NCBI GenBank assembly: GCA_010909165.1
Contig: VJWM01000227.1
Location: 62,001-126,000 of the forward strand
Length of the DNA stretch: 64,000 nucleotides
Direction: 5' to 3'
DNA from: Anthoceros angustus
Lineage: Eukaryota; Streptophyta; Anthocerotopsida; Anthocerotales; Anthocerotaceae
Positions 1 through 12,278 of the stretch are shown here, piece after piece; the stretch's first letter is position 1; the number at the start of each line of letters is the position of its first letter. A model generated the notes under the pieces. That model had not been told where the DNA came from and did no database searches. It was given only the letters and a program-made list of their open reading frames with translations. Position numbers and translations under genes: made by a program.

Positions 1-58
1 GGCTCTCAAGGTGCAGGGCAGAGATGACAGGTGTTTTCGTGTTTCAATAGGCTTGCAG

Positions 59-277
59 GTCATCAACCGGGGATGCTGTGGAGGAGGCCCTTTGAACGGA
101 GTCCTCCCCTGCGACGAGTACTTGGGTGCCAGCTTGTGCGACCAGCGATCCAAGTTCCTGTTCTGGGACGCCTTCCATCCCTCTGACGCTGCCAATGTTA
201 TCATGGGCACGGGCTTGTTCAATGGCACCGACCAGGATGTGAGGCCCATCAATGTGCAGCAGCTTGCCCGTGTGTGA
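59..277 (+). CDS. GDSL esterase/lipase, last exon only (partial, gene enters from the left)
   Basis: This is the 3' exon of a GDSL-type SGNH hydrolase (secreted plant esterase/lipase family). A tgcag acceptor ends at base 58, and the exon reads in frame from GTC to a TGA at 275-277. Visible family signatures are the double-cysteine segment GCCGGGPLNG, the Cys-containing PCDEYLG segment, and block V FWDAFHPSDAAN, which carries the catalytic Asp and His of the Ser-Asp-His triad. The product ends in the usual INVQQL-type tail. The GDS serine block and the oxyanion-hole blocks lie outside the window. It is the same family and orientation as the complete gene at 1034-2639, so this is a small GDSL cluster. 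The substrate cannot be told from sequence. Confidence 0.9.
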   Translation, partial: VINRGCCGGGPLNGVLPCDEYLGASLCDQRSKFLFWDAFHPSDAANVIMGTGLFNGTDQDVRPINVQQLARV

Positions 278-1033
278 AAACCCTTGAATCTTTTTACGCA
301 GGTCTTGACCTGGGAGAACTGCAGCTGATCCCCCTGCATTCCCCTTACTCATGAGAACTTGTCTCAAGACTCGGATTGAATCTGGAGCATGATGGGCTCT
401 GAGCATTATTGTACCGAAGTCAAGCCAAGGAGCGAAAGTTTGGCCATACAGAGGATGCATGACATTGCATCTGAAAAGGGAAAAGAAGCAAAGTATGTAC
501 TGTTGAGGTCGCGGTTTAAATGTGAAAGTCCGGGTATGAAAATTTTGAACACCTTCGGATTTGTACATATCGGCTACGGCTTGCTTGTCCATGACGCTCT
601 GAATAAACTGATCTGACGTTGTTACAAATTAAGAAGAGCAAAGCCGTGTACAAGGTACATGCAGCTAAGAGCGTGAAGCATCGATGAATTGAATGGCATG
701 TTGCTTTCCGCCATTACTCCACGTCAGCCAGTGCATAGGGAACTCGCCTGGCCTGCCGCTCTCTTTAACTTTACGCAGGCTGGAAACAGCCAACCTGCGC
801 CTCCTTCAAATCCCCTCCCTCTCAGACCTGTTCGTGCATTTTCCAATTTCCCACCCTCAGACTGCAAATGCCTCCATCTTCCAGGGCGAGCTGCTGCTTC
901 ACATTGCTCCCGCCTGCTGGATCGTGTGATGAGTGATGAGAATGCTCCTGCAGGAGGTTCCCAGTAGTACTGACGTCGAGTGAGGGAAGGAATTGGAGGA
1001 TTCCCTCAACCAGTACTATTGTAACCAAGATTA
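278..1033. other. Intergenic, no gene recognised
   Basis: This holds the 3' flank of the first GDSL gene and the presumed promoter of the second. The small open frames here have no recognisable domain. I see no convincing TATA box or repeat. Confidence 0.5.
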
Positions 1034-2639
1034 ATGGACTGCCCAAGAGCAAGACCCCCGCGTGAGCTGGTGCTGCTGCTGTGGCTGCTGATGCTCCTTC
1101 TGGACAATGCGGGGACACATGCAGCTCCCCTGGTGCCGGCCTTGTACATTCTGGGCGACTCCCTGGTGGATCCAGGCAACAACAACTACATCCCTCTGGC
1201 GCTGGCCAAGGCCAACTTCCCCTACAACGGCATCGACTTCCCACAGGGCTTCACTGGCCGCTTCTGTAACGGACGCACCACTTTCGACATCGTCTGTAAG
1301 TGCACTAGTGGGATCATGGATTGGCTCTTCCCAGACAGTCTCCCAGTTCTTCCTTAACAGATTGTGTGGCTTGTCCAGCGAGTCTCCTGGGTTTCTCGAG
1401 ATACCCACCAGCCTATCTGGATCCTGCGGTGCAAGAAGGCAACGACCTCCTGCAAGGCGTGAATTTCGCATCTGCAGCAGCTGGAATTCTCGACTCCACC
1501 GGACTCAACTACGTATGCAAATCTCACACCTCAAAACTCAGACTGCGCAGGCCTGGTCTTTCTGGGAATAAACTATTCTATGCAATGCAATCTCTTCTGC
1601 TGGGCGAATCCTTCCTTCTGATTAATCTGGTACTAATCCTGGTTGCACGCACTGCAGGCTGAGCGGGTGCCTCTCAACATGCAGCTACACTATCTGGAAC
1701 ACGACACGCTTCCGACTCTCTTGAACGATTACTTCGACGGCGACCAGGCGCAGTTCCAAGCGTACCTGGCCAAGTCCTTGTGGACAATCGTGGTCGGCAG
1801 CAACGACTACATCAACAACTACCTGCTGGCCAAGAGCCCTTTGCGCGCCCTCTCTCCGCAATCTTACCAGCAGCTCCTCGTCACCTCCTTCCACACCCAA
1901 CTGGAGGTACCCATCACCATCTCTTCAATCTCCAACATTTCAGTCTTCTTCTTGCAGCGTCTGTCCGCTCATCATTGGACCGGGTGTGTGTGTGTGATGC
2001 TGCTGGCACAGAGATTGAGGAGCTTGGGCGCGAGCAAAATCATCGTGGCCGGAGTGGGCCCCCTGGGCTGCATCCCCTCCCAGCTCTCCAAGAACCCACA
2101 AACCAACGGCGCGTGCGTGGCTTCAGTCAACCAGCTCGTGGTAAACTTCAATGCCGCAGTGAAAGCCATGTTGGAAGGTCTCAATTCCAAGTACGCCGGC
2201 TCCTCCACCTTCGTCTTCGCCAACACGTACGACACCGTCTTCCCACTCATCAACAATCCCTCCCTCGCCGCTGCCAATGGTACTCCTCCTCCTGGACCAT
2301 CACTTACACGCATCTCCTTCAACAATCGCCATGACGCAGTGTCGCTCCCGAAATCTTGTGATCATCAACTTTGCATTTTGTCATCTGACTACATACAACT
2401 CTCCTCATCCAGGTTTCCAGGTGACCAACGTAGGATGCTGTGGCGCTGGAGCTTACAACGGGGTCACTCCTTGCGCCTATTTCCTAGGGGCCACAGTCTG
2501 TCCCGACAGAACGAAATACATCTTCTGGGATGCATTCCACCCCACAGACGGTGTTAATACCATCATCGCCAATCAAATTTTTTCTGGAGGGCCGGAAGCC
2601 ATCAGCCCTATCAATGTTAGACAGCTAGCTGCAATTTGA
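1034..2639 (+). CDS. GDSL esterase/lipase, complete five-exon gene
   Basis: Secreted SGNH-fold hydrolase of the plant GDSL family, 379 aa. Exons are 1034-1295, 1379-1512, 1658-1906, 2012-2279 and 2413-2639; they join in frame (1140 nt) with GT-AG introns of 83-145 bp. Residues 1-30 form a hydrophobic signal peptide. Block I is LGDSLVDPGNNN (nucleophile Ser43), followed by FCNGRT. The oxyanion-hole block GSNDYINNY starts at about residue 179. VGPLGCIPSQ follows, and block V FWDAFHPTD carries Asp344 and His347. All catalytic blocks are intact and the length is typical. The second acceptor could also be base 1360, which stays in frame and adds six residues. Expected location is apoplast or cell wall; the substrate (cutin, lipid or acetylated polysaccharide) cannot be inferred. 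Confidence 0.93.
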
Positions 2640-2985
2640 TATAGTAGGTGTGCACAAGGACATTTGTAAACGCTAGCCATGTACCACTTCTGTGACATTG
2701 ATTATGGCTGCTCTTGACTAGGCATTTGCAATTCAGACATTGAAGATCATGTTCTTTCCGGTTCCTGTCTGCTGCTTACAACGAGATCCTATGGTACAAT
2801 TCGCATCGGTAACTCTAAGCCTGTAGAGCTGAGGAGGAAAAAATTGTTGCACATCCCAGACAAGCATGCGCAAGGGTCTTGAAAATCTGCGAAGGCACAG
2901 CGAGTCTGCAAAACTGGTGCCAGCCTGTAGAAGTCTGGTGAAGCAGATGGACAAAATTCACAGGATTGCCACGGGATGCTACCAA
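2640..2985. other. Convergent 3' flanks, no gene recognised
   Basis: This stretch lies between the stop of the GDSL gene on the plus strand and the proposed stop of the proline-rich protein on the minus strand. I see no supported gene. Confidence 0.4.
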
Positions 2986-3901
2986 CTACTTGTTCCACCT
3001 CATGTGGTCATGACGTCGATCGCCAGAATCTGGAACGAAGACAAAGAGACACAGCAACATCACACACTGCACGCTTCAAACAAGCTGTCCGGGGATTTCT
3101 GACAAACGAGTGATGCGCCATCCCCGTGACCGAGCAGACCCGGCAGAGTGCAGGACAGCCGGGAAAAGAAGCTTGCGAAAAGGTCACACGGCATTGACGC
3201 AATGGCAAAGCTTGCTCACCTTTGCCCTTCCAGATGGCCAAGATGACCACGGCCAGCACGACCACGGCCAGACCTCCTCCGATGGCGGCGGCAGCAGCGT
3301 GGTTGTTGCGGAAGACGCCTCCGGGGGCGGCCCTGGGGGAGTTGGCCGAGGAAGCGCTCTGGCCGGGGGCAATGCCGGCCCCGATGGACGAGGACTGGGA
3401 AGGCGGAGGGGGCCGGTTCTGCGTCTGAGTGGCTCCGGGAGGGGGCGGGGATCGGGAGGGAGGGAGAGGTCGGGGAGCAGCGGCAACCGGGGAGGAGAAG
3501 ACCGGGCAGGAGGAGGAGGCGGTGCCGCGGGAGGAGGATACTGGAATGGCGGGAACGGGTTGGGGATCTCCTGCAAAGCCACTCCCTGCGTCGGGACCTC
3601 TGCCCGGATGCTGTCCTGAACTGGAAGGTGATGGAGTTCCAGAAGCTTTCTGCCGCGGAATTCGGGCCCGTCCGACAATGCAGCCTTCCTGTCGCTCAAC
3701 AGCGACATTCCTGTGCAAACGACGTCTCACAGCACACATCAGCAGCTGGTAAGAAGCTTGTTTTGCATGAATCTGCGGATGGACAAGCTCACCAGAGAAG
3801 AAAGCGAGCAATCCGAGTGCTGCCACCACACCCATCGTCCAGCACACTGCGAGGACATGCTTACAGCGCATTCTTCTCCCGTCCATACTAATCCACCGCA
3901 C
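2986..3901 (-). CDS. Proline/serine-rich single-pass membrane protein, unknown function (frame switch inside)
   Basis: Minus-strand gene. From Met at 3901 the frame gives a hydrophobic N-terminal segment (signal peptide or anchor). A Pro/Ser-rich stretch follows, then a clear transmembrane helix, GGGLAVVVLAVVILAIW, ending at a donor (exon edge 3220). A last exon at 3029-2986 fits in phase and gives a short charged tail ending at TAG. The central part is puzzling. From about 3710 to 3540 a second frame looks more protein-like (GRKLLELHHLPVQ, then PFPPFQYPPP and poly-Pro), while from about 3470 to 3220 the first frame is right. Either a frameshift or an unrecognised splice joins them. It resembles arabinogalactan- or extensin-like membrane proteins in composition only, and I do not recognise the family. 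Confidence 0.45.
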
Positions 3902-5316
3902 AAATTTCTTCCACTCCGGCGAGCAAGCTTCAGCTCATTCCACCAAACCTAGACCTTCAAGGAACATAATACAATCCCGTAAATGCACCGTACGATGCGA
4001 TGCAACAACAAGACTAAGAGCAAGACGATGCCTGATGCAACAAATTCAGTTGCGCAGCACTTGCGAGTTTAGAGCGCAGGTGCCAGCCGCCAGAGCTGCG
4101 GGTGACCGAGGGCCGGGAGATGAAGGTGCGGAAGAAGAAGAGGCCGCAAAAAGCGATGTTCAGGTGCAGCTTTTGCAATATCCTTGGGACGCGCGCTTCC
4201 TTGGCAACACGAGCATTGGACATGAATCTTTGCAGGCCAGGTCCACAAATAGGCACAGGCACGGTTAACGTTGCATTCAAAGATAGCATTCAAAGTGGCG
4301 GCTGGGCTGCAGGCGAAGTGTAATAAGAAAAGCAGCGATGCGTAATACGATGTAGACTATGTTTTCAGAAACGGGATCCAAAGCTCTCTCGTCTGCCAGG
4401 GCCAAGGACATGGTCTGGCTGTCGGTCTGGGCCTCGCTGTTGATTAGAAATTGCGTTCCTGACAGTACAAGCACTCTGACGCTCATAATTGGGGACATAG
4501 CCGCTGTCATGCCAATCTGATCCAGACACGGCCGCGAACGCTGCAATTACACCGCACGCTGATGCTCAGCTGGCAGGGAGAGCAGTCATTTCCGGTTCTG
4601 AACTTTTGTGTTTGTTGTTTTTCTTTCCATTACATACCACTCACTCTTGCTTTCACTGATACTTCACCTTTCTGTAGGCCATTCCATTGTTGAGGTTTCC
4701 TTTTCCAAATTGCAGATTCAACCTGCAGGGTTTGTATGTTTTTGTGTCAATAGTCTAAGCATGATGTTGATAACATATGATGGCTGTTCAGGCTTTTGTT
4801 TTTTATTTGTTCTGTATAAGGGCTGTTTGACCTGAAGACAAAGTACATTAATTCCAGTTTTTCTAGATATGGGTCTTTGTTATGTGCAAGATATGAGGGT
4901 CTTTTTGCTCTTTGGTTCTATGCTTACCTTGGCTTTTATGATTACTCTGAATTATTCCGGAGAGTCATTTCATGTATCATTCTCTGCAAGGTAATCTCTA
5001 ATTAAAGGTCTATTGATCTTTTAAATTCCAATGTGTGCTTATCTATCTTCTTTGCTTTAAAGATGCCCCCGAAGGCAAAGATGGGGAGGCAGCCTGTGGA
5101 GTCCACAATTTGCCGGCTATCCCGGTTGATTTGTACTTTTGTGGTATTTTCCTCTCTTTTTAGAATTGAGTGTGAAGAATAAACAGCAGAAGGAGCAAAA
5201 ACATTGTGGATTGGGTTACATGTACGGTTGTGTATCCCAATTCTGCAAAAAGAACGAAGTGGACATGACCACTTAAGAGCTAGGCCCTTCGATGCACAAA
5301 AAACGGGTGCGTAGGA
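3902..5316. other. Gene-poor stretch, no gene recognised
   Basis: From about 4560 the composition turns AT-rich with T-runs. Open frames are short and have no recognisable motif. No RNA gene was seen. Confidence 0.4.
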
Positions 5317-5395
5317 AAAAAACAAAACAGGTTCAGTCAGGTAGAAAACAAAACAGGTTCAGTTAGATAGAAAACAAAACAGGTTCAATTAGGTT
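5317..5395. repeat. 26-bp tandem repeat, three copies
   Basis: Three successive copies with the core aaaacaaaacaggttca, spaced 26 bp apart (core starts near 5319, 5345 and 5371). No coding role is apparent. Confidence 0.8.
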
Positions 5396-7420
5396 TAGCT
5401 GGTTTCGTCACACGACAAAGGTCAATGGTTGGGCGTGGGCAAGGGCAAGGTACGGGCAAGGGCAAGTCACTCATCCTCCTCTTCACTTTCCTCCACTTCA
5501 CTTTCCTCCTCCTCACTTTCATCTGCACCGTTCCTCCTCTCCGTCTTTCAAGAGGTTGAAGTGCCCCCACACATGCAGGATGAAGGGGGATAAGACTAAC
5601 GGAGGCGAGCACTCCTGGCGCAGCTTCTTTGCCTCTTGCTAGACCCTAATAAAAACGATCCGGAGTGCACTCGCCTCCCCTTCAACATGGCATGCAGCAG
5701 CACTAGGAGATTGTATTCAAGGTGGTTCACCTTGGTCAGCGTGTTCCAGTGGACGAATATCTTTATCACTTCTCAGATGCGTCGGCCCTTCAAGTCCAAC
5801 ATCAACCACCCATTGGATCCCTTTGGCGCCCGGGAGCAGCGCGTTCACCTACTCCAACTTCTCCTTCGAGCGGAGGGGCTTGGAGATGACTCCCCCTACC
5901 TCCTCAGAGGGGTGGCTGTACACCTCCTCATGGGCTAAAGATTTTGAGGCGTCTTTCCAGGTCAAGTTTGATCCATTGTTTTTGCAAGTATTCAATGCCT
6001 TGCAAGTTCCTGTTCCTTGTGTGGGTTGCTTGTCGAAGGCATATCTGATACCTAGTTTGGAAGGCTTCAAGAAGGTTATTCTCGAGCTTATTCATGCACA
6101 GAGCGAAGAAATGCATAGTTATATAGATGCAGATCAGGTTGCAAAAAGTTGCAAGGTTTGGACGATCAGGTTGGAAGACTTTCGGAAAGGTTGGTGGAGC
6201 AAGGGTTACAAAATGAAATATTTTCACGGATCATAGAGAAGAAAGCCATAAATTTGGAAAATCATTTCACTTCAACGGAATAGGTTTTACCTACATATTT
6301 GGATAAGCTTAATGGTAAAATTAATGGTAATGATCCCCCTCCTCTTTCTTGTCTTGGTGGCAAGACAGTATTGGAAGTTGTTTCTAAGATGGTGGATCGT
6401 GCTTGCTATGCTTTGAACTTGAGAATTTCTGGTCTCGGTAATGACATTGTTGCACTAGTTGTGGTTGCGAAGGAGTTTCTCAATAGGCTAGAGGTCGATG
6501 TGGTCGTTCCTCGAGCCTTTTGGCTTGGGAAGGATCCTAATAGAGAGCTCATATTGATTATGACTTTTCACTCTATGTATGATCGCCTCTAGGTAATGAA
6601 GGCTAGGTCTATGTTACGAACAATTTAGTTACATGTCAATGAGGATCTTTACACCATTGCAATGGAAGACTAAGAAGGAGAAGTTACATGCTTTTTGAGC
6701 TGCTCGTGTTGCAGGTCAAGTGACTTTCTTTCGTCGAGATGAATTGGTAGTGTTTAGTCCTCGTTCACACATTTGCATCGACACTGTTGATTAATTGTAG
6801 ATTATTTGTCTTGTTTAAATTTTACCTTTGCATTCTTCTAGACCATTTTACCTCAATCTATGTAATTGCCATATTTCAGTCCCACGATGGAAAGAAGTTG
6901 CATGGAAATGTAGCCATAGTAATGAAGGCTAGGTCTATGTTACGTCTCTAAGTAGGCTACCTTAACTTTAAGGTTTGCTAACTCCTTTGAATGGCTCAGA
7001 ATATTTACAATGAGTTTGGAAACTCTAAAAAGGTGCAAGTATAAATGGAAATTACAAAATATAATTCAAATATGTAAGAAAAAAAACTTGTTGTTTGTAT
7101 GTCATCTAGTAAATCAGGATTCTTTAAGATCTTTAAAATATCTTTGAGTGCCAACTCTTTGTCATATAAAATGATTAGGAACCCTGCATTTATAAATATG
7201 TTAAAATAAGTTATAAAACACTTAATAACAAGCAATTTAAATATTCAGATATGAGTAAATACTTACTATCTTTTAAGTCTTCTCTGTTTGGCATGTCTTT
7301 GAGCAAGATGTCTTGCAACCTTTACAAAGTAATAATTTATATATAGATGTAGACAATCATTCAAAAGGTCAAGCATTCAGTGGACACTCTTTTTGTCAGC
7401 AGGCTGGAGACGGTTGTAAC
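5396..7420. other. AT-rich stretch with two unrecognised plus-strand reading frames
   Basis: Two open frames, roughly 5823-6236 (137 codons) and 6299-6592 (97 codons), lie on the same strand and could be pieces of one decayed gene or transposon ORF. I recognise no domain. A stretch of about 25 bp (taatgaaggctaggtctatg and a few bases beyond) occurs at about 6594 and again at about 6920, suggesting a local duplication or repeat remnant. From about 6830 to 7270 the sequence is very AT-rich and has no supported gene. Confidence 0.3.
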
Positions 7421-7796
7421 TCCTCACGATGCTTTCTTGTAGGTAGCTGTTTTTTTCAGACCTTCTTTACCAAAACTTCTTTTCTTGTAGGTAGCTGTTT
7501 TTTTCAGATCTTCTACACCGAAACTTCTTTTCTTGTAAGTAGCTGTTTTTTTCTAGATCTTCTATACCGAAACTTCTCCTCACGATGCTTTCTTGTAGGT
7601 AGCTGTTTTTTTCAGATCTTCTACACCGAAACTTCTTTTCTTGTAAGTAGCTGTTTTTTTCTAGATCTTCTATACCGAAACTTCTCCTCACGATGCTTTC
7701 TTGTAGGTAGCTGTTTTTTTCAGATCTTCTATATCGAAACTTCTTTTCTTGTAGGTAGCTATTTTTTTCATATCTTCTATACCGAGACTTCTTTCT
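7421..7796. repeat. Alternating 48/60-bp tandem repeat array
   Basis: The unit core tttcttgtaggtagctgt recurs at 7433, 7481, 7529, 7589, 7637, 7697 and 7745, i.e. spacings of 48,48,60,48,60,48. The 60-bp units carry an extra tcctcacgatgc insert, giving a 108-bp higher-order period. Because 48 and 60 are multiples of three, both strands stay open (195 codons plus, 143 codons minus). I regard these as arithmetic consequences of the repeat, not genes. Confidence 0.9.
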
Positions 7797-8135
7797 CATA
7801 TGTTTCTCTGGTGTCATGTCTGCATGTTTGCATGTATGCTTTTGGTTTGTTTGTGTTTGTATTTTATGTGTTTTATAACTGTCGTGATGTGATTTCATAG
7901 CTGTCTTGATGTGATTTTATAGCTGTCTTGATGTGAGGGACGAGTTGAGAGTACTCAGAATTTGTTTGCATCATCCAGAGGATTTTCTAAATCTTGGGGT
8001 AGGAGCGCTTGGCCACGTTTGTTGTTTTCTACTTTTATCTCTTTTTATACCCTCAGTCCAAATCTATCCATCCAGATTGCATGTCAGGATATCTTGTAAA
8101 CCTGGTTTGAAATGTCCTTCTGGAATTTTTTTATT

Positions 8136-8295
8136 CTGTTTCTCTAGTTTACCTCTAGTTTACTTGTGAACTGCTTCTTTGTTGGTAGTTGTTCCTCCTT
8201 TGTTGGTAGTTGCTCCTGTTTCTCTAGTTTACCTCTAATTTACTTGTGAACTGCTTCTTTGTTGGTAGTTGTTCCTCCTTTGTTGGTAGTTGCTC
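8136..8295. repeat. 80-bp direct tandem duplication
   Basis: The segment starting ctgtttctctagtttacctc at 8136 is repeated at 8216 with very few changes. Inside each copy a 22-bp submotif with ttgttggtagttg is itself doubled. Confidence 0.85.
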
Positions 8296-8817
8296 CCTTC
8301 TGTCCCTTTGTTGTTTGCGTTTGTAGATGTCTGGTTTTGGCCCTAATGCAAGCCATGGTTTATCTGAAATCGTTGTCTTTTGGCCCTGGTGCAAGAACTA
8401 GTTTATCTCAAATCTAGGTCATCTCCTCGACAACTAGGGATGCCCAAGCGCTTAGGCTAGACTTCCACTCCACGAAAGCTGACTCATTACCGCCGGCTTT
8501 GCCAGTTGTATTTGCTCTAATCACTGGGTTTTATCGTAAAGAAACATTGCCATTGCTGCCCACTCTCTTACCATGTGGGCCTGTGTGACAATCCAAAATG
8601 GCATGGACAACAATCTGCTCTTTTCTTGCGAAGGCAGCTTTGACAAAAGGATATCTCCATGCTCAAATAAACGAAGAATCCCAAGCCAGCCCCACAGCAA
8701 CCCCCGGAAATAAATACACATGGGCCTGACCGGAGGGGAGTGCAGGAAAAAATGAAAGAATAATGAATGTAATGCCTCCATTGCTAGCTTGTAGCCGGCT
8801 CTCATGGGGGCAGTCAC

Positions 8818-11800
8818 TCATCCACCAAACAAGTAACTGGCAGCTTGCTCCTCGTTTCCCTGGAATAAAGCGAGAGCTTGCTGGACGGATGACCTGTCGA
8901 ATCCGAGTTCCATCAATCTCAAGATCTTTGGCTCTAAGTTGGGTACCTGTGACCAAAACGTGGTGCAAAGAGGAAGGTTTGGTACTTGATTTTCTGGCAT
9001 CTTTCTTGGGAAAGGTTGCAGAGAAGGTGCTGAAACAAGACTTGGAAACCCAGCCTGGTCCTAATCAAGCAGGACATAGCTGAAGAGACTGGGTTGATGC
9101 ATGCCTACCTGTTGCGGTGCAGTTCTTAGATTGCCAGATGTGCCTGTGTCACGATACAAGCCATGCAGTGAAATGACTGCGGCACTGGACAATGAACAAG
9201 GAAGGAACTTGTGGTGTAGGCGTGTTACCTGAAGTTCCGGCAAGCGGAGAAGGTGCCGATGGGACTTGTACGGACGTTCCTGCTTGGCTTGCGTCCTGCA
9301 ATCATCAAACAGTGTCAGCAGACCAGACAACGGTTTACATAAACGTGACTATGAAAGGAACAGAGACGGGCATTGTTTCGTTTGCAAGAAGTCAGCTTCA
9401 TTCACAGCAGGACCATTTCAAGAACAGGATGCGCCTTGCCCAATTCAACAGCCAAACAGACCACTTATTTTACGATTGTGCTGTTAGAAGCTGTTACAGA
9501 TGGCCAAACTGCAGCTGGGTAGCAACCCCATATTGGGAGGGTAGCTAACTCATTAACTGCTGAGAGAACAATATACCTCTCCACAAGCCAGTAAGAGAGT
9601 AGAGCTAAAAACCATGTCAATCTTGTCAAGAACACCGGTCTTCACGGCGCTGCTTTTTAGCCTGGCACAAGTTAAGAATCCATAAGCACAGCAATGACGT
9701 CTTCTTTAACTTTTCAGCTCATTTTAGGCTGGACAGTTAATTTGTGGAGCAAAAGACTTCTTTTCTTCAAAGGTCTGATCGATCCATTAGACAGACACTC
9801 ATCTCCATGCAGGACACGGGCCAGCATAGCAGGTTTTCAATTTCCTGTTCCATTTCATCAGACACCCCTGACCAGTAACATTGCCTTACCCGTCGTAAAC
9901 TTGCTGGAGACGAAGATTCAGGAGCTTCCGGTTCACTAGTTAAGTGCATTGGTAGATCCTTCTCTGAATTGCATGCAACAACATCAGATGTCAAACTTGA
10001 CAGGATTGTGCCAAAGCGATGGTAGACATAAATGCACAGTACACCACCCCATTGTCTGCTACCCTATAATGGGAACCAGAAACCAACCTTGCAGAAAAGG
10101 GACAGCAATAGATCCTCCACCAACACGCAAAATATTGTCCTTCAAATCAATGGTGCACTGCAGAGAAAGAGTCAAATACAGCTCCTCTTATCCAGCCACA
10201 AAATGGATGCCAGTGAAAGTGGTCAATCACAATACCTGGTGCTTCCGCAACATATCCAAACCAAAGATGAACTCTATATTAGGCTGGTCAAGTACTGTGA
10301 ATGAGCACGGATAGTATTCTGTTCCAATCTGAAGACAAATGACACAACGAGCATTTTAAAAGTTACAGAAAATAAAGGACTGATTCTCAGCCTACGACAT
10401 GGAAAATTAGTCAGAAAATTCTATCGACATTCAGATTCCGAACATCAGAAACTGCGGACAGCCCTTTCACACCCTTCAGACGATGCAAAGCTTAATTTAA
10501 GAATGCTAGGAAAAAACAACAACCTTTAGAGGCGCGACATGGATGCGACCAACAATTTCAGATTGTCCGACTCCCTGTGCAATTCCTCGGAACCTCTTAT
10601 CAAGAAGCCTCAATAGCCTGAGACGAGCCACTTGCTCAGATTTAACAGGAATATGGCCACGGAATGCTGTTCAGCCAGCTAGAGTAAATTGTACAGACTG
10701 GCTAATCCAGAAAGACAGATGGCAGTCTCAAGGAACAGAAAAAATTCCTTACCCACAACGTTGGGCACAACTCCGGGAAATTATCGTTGACTGGGCACCA
10801 CTGTCAACAAATGCCTGTCCACACAGATGATGTGAGCAGTGCACTGTACGGAAGTTGGTGAATAGTTACGAAAAGGATAAAGGAGAAAGAGCAGAGCAAT
10901 CTGAAGTACCAAATACCTTGAGAGGAACTCCATTCACCTCCATGTCCACATAGAGCATAATCTGCAGACACAAAAGTAGTACTTCAATGCAGTTTGCACA
11001 AGCAAGAAGATTAATGAAGTTGGAGCTGGTGGTAATGAAATCAATACCGACCACTCGCCCAAAGGCCTCAGGATTGTACTCGATTGCAGTCTCCCAATTT
11101 TCATCGATGTTTTTCTGCAACAAGAATTCTCCCGTCAGGCCTGAATGTCCAAAACACAAGCAGATCAAAGGAAGCATTAGCAAATTTTCCATACAACCCA
11201 GACACCATATTTTCGTCTCACCTGCTGAATAGCGTCTTCAATCTTCTTCTGTGCTTCCACATCAAATGGGTCCGCATTCAGGAGCTCCTGGAAACGACAC
11301 AACGACACACAAGAGACCACTTATGACGCCGATTTGAACGTCAGCACTCAAAAGCTCGAGGACACTTACCTCCTCTTGCTGTTTTCGGCGGTTTAATTCG
11401 ACGTTCTGGCGATAGGTTTCCTTCAGAATATTTTGTACTTGTTCGACGTCGCCTGCAATGACGGCATTTGCAAACCTAGGATTGTTCTGCATCAACTTAC
11501 AGAAAATTGGGTAAGGAGACTCATTCCAGCACTAATAAATCAATTGCTAGTCACAACTAAAAACCCAAACACCTACCCGACGCAGCTCCTCCATCGCGTT
11601 GCGATCACTCCGCAGATAGTTCACGAAAGCAAGCGGATCCGTCGATGAACCATCACTATTAAACGTCATCCTAGGCCGCTGAGCTCCTTGGGTTCCTGTT
11701 CAGCGTACAACACCACCTCGTCAGTATCACTGGAAGGACTACGTATGGCTGTAAACGTAAATCCTCGACCTTCAAGGACGAGGGCTAAGCGTACCTCCGG

Positions 11801-12278
11801 GGGCTCCAGGAGCCGGCTCCACAGGCACCACCATCAGCAATTCCCCCTCCACAACACCGGCCGCATTAAGACGCCCAGAGTTGGGAATCTCCTTCCCGTT
11901 GAACAACAACTGCTGTTTGTGCAGTGGAATTTGCGTCTGGGACAACACATGTAACCCACCACCATGAGCCATACTACGCAACCGGAAGGCTAACCATCCT
12001 TCACACCTGATCCAAGTCCTGGAAGCATGAGACACCAACCTCCACTTCCAATATGGCCTTGACGTTCTCCACCTGCCCTTGCCGTCAGACACACCGGCCA
12101 AACCATGACGTGAGAACTGCGCTAAACCCGACACAATTCGCCCACCGAGATGCAGCAATAGAATCAGACCAAAACACAGGACTTAAGTGGGAAGCCCACG
12201 CAAGCGACCTACCAGCTCGTCCGGCTCCACATCCACCAGAACGAAGCGCTCGTCCCCAGTCATTACAGTGAGCTTCAT
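8818..12278 (-). CDS. DDI1: DDI1: ubiquitin-like / retroviral-type aspartyl protease / UBA shuttle protein
   Basis: Proteasome shuttle of the DNA damage-inducible 1 family, 443 aa from 15 exons that join perfectly in frame (1332 nt). Exons: 12278-12213, 12072-12040, 11936-11795, 11695-11577, 11495-11370, 11287-11222, 11114-11052, 10961-10917, 10814-10753, 10617-10524, 10328-10236, 10157-10088, 9963-9890, 9295-9229, 9029-8818. Residues 1-80 form the ubiquitin-like domain, with LLFNGKEIPN visible. The retropepsin-like domain carries the active-site triad DSGAQ (Asp224), followed by GVGQSEIVGRIH and FGLDMLRKHQ. After a Pro/Ser linker comes a C-terminal UBA domain (LMELGF ... ALALFQGNEEQAASYLFGG). 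All three modules are intact. Exon 5 could instead start seven bases later, at base 11488 (in frame, two residues fewer, counting LMQ versus splice at gatgcag). Expected role is delivery or cleavage of polyubiquitinated proteins in cytosol and nucleus. Confidence 0.93.

Noticed and set aside
3008-3619. 169-codon plus-strand Gly-rich frame over the proline-rich gene
   Set aside because: It is the reverse-strand shadow of the Pro-rich coding sequence; the minus strand has the signal peptide, transmembrane helix and splice sites.
7313-7900. 195-codon plus-strand and 143-codon minus-strand reading frames
   Set aside because: Both are produced by the 48/60-bp repeat, whose length is a multiple of three; composition is low-complexity and there is no domain.
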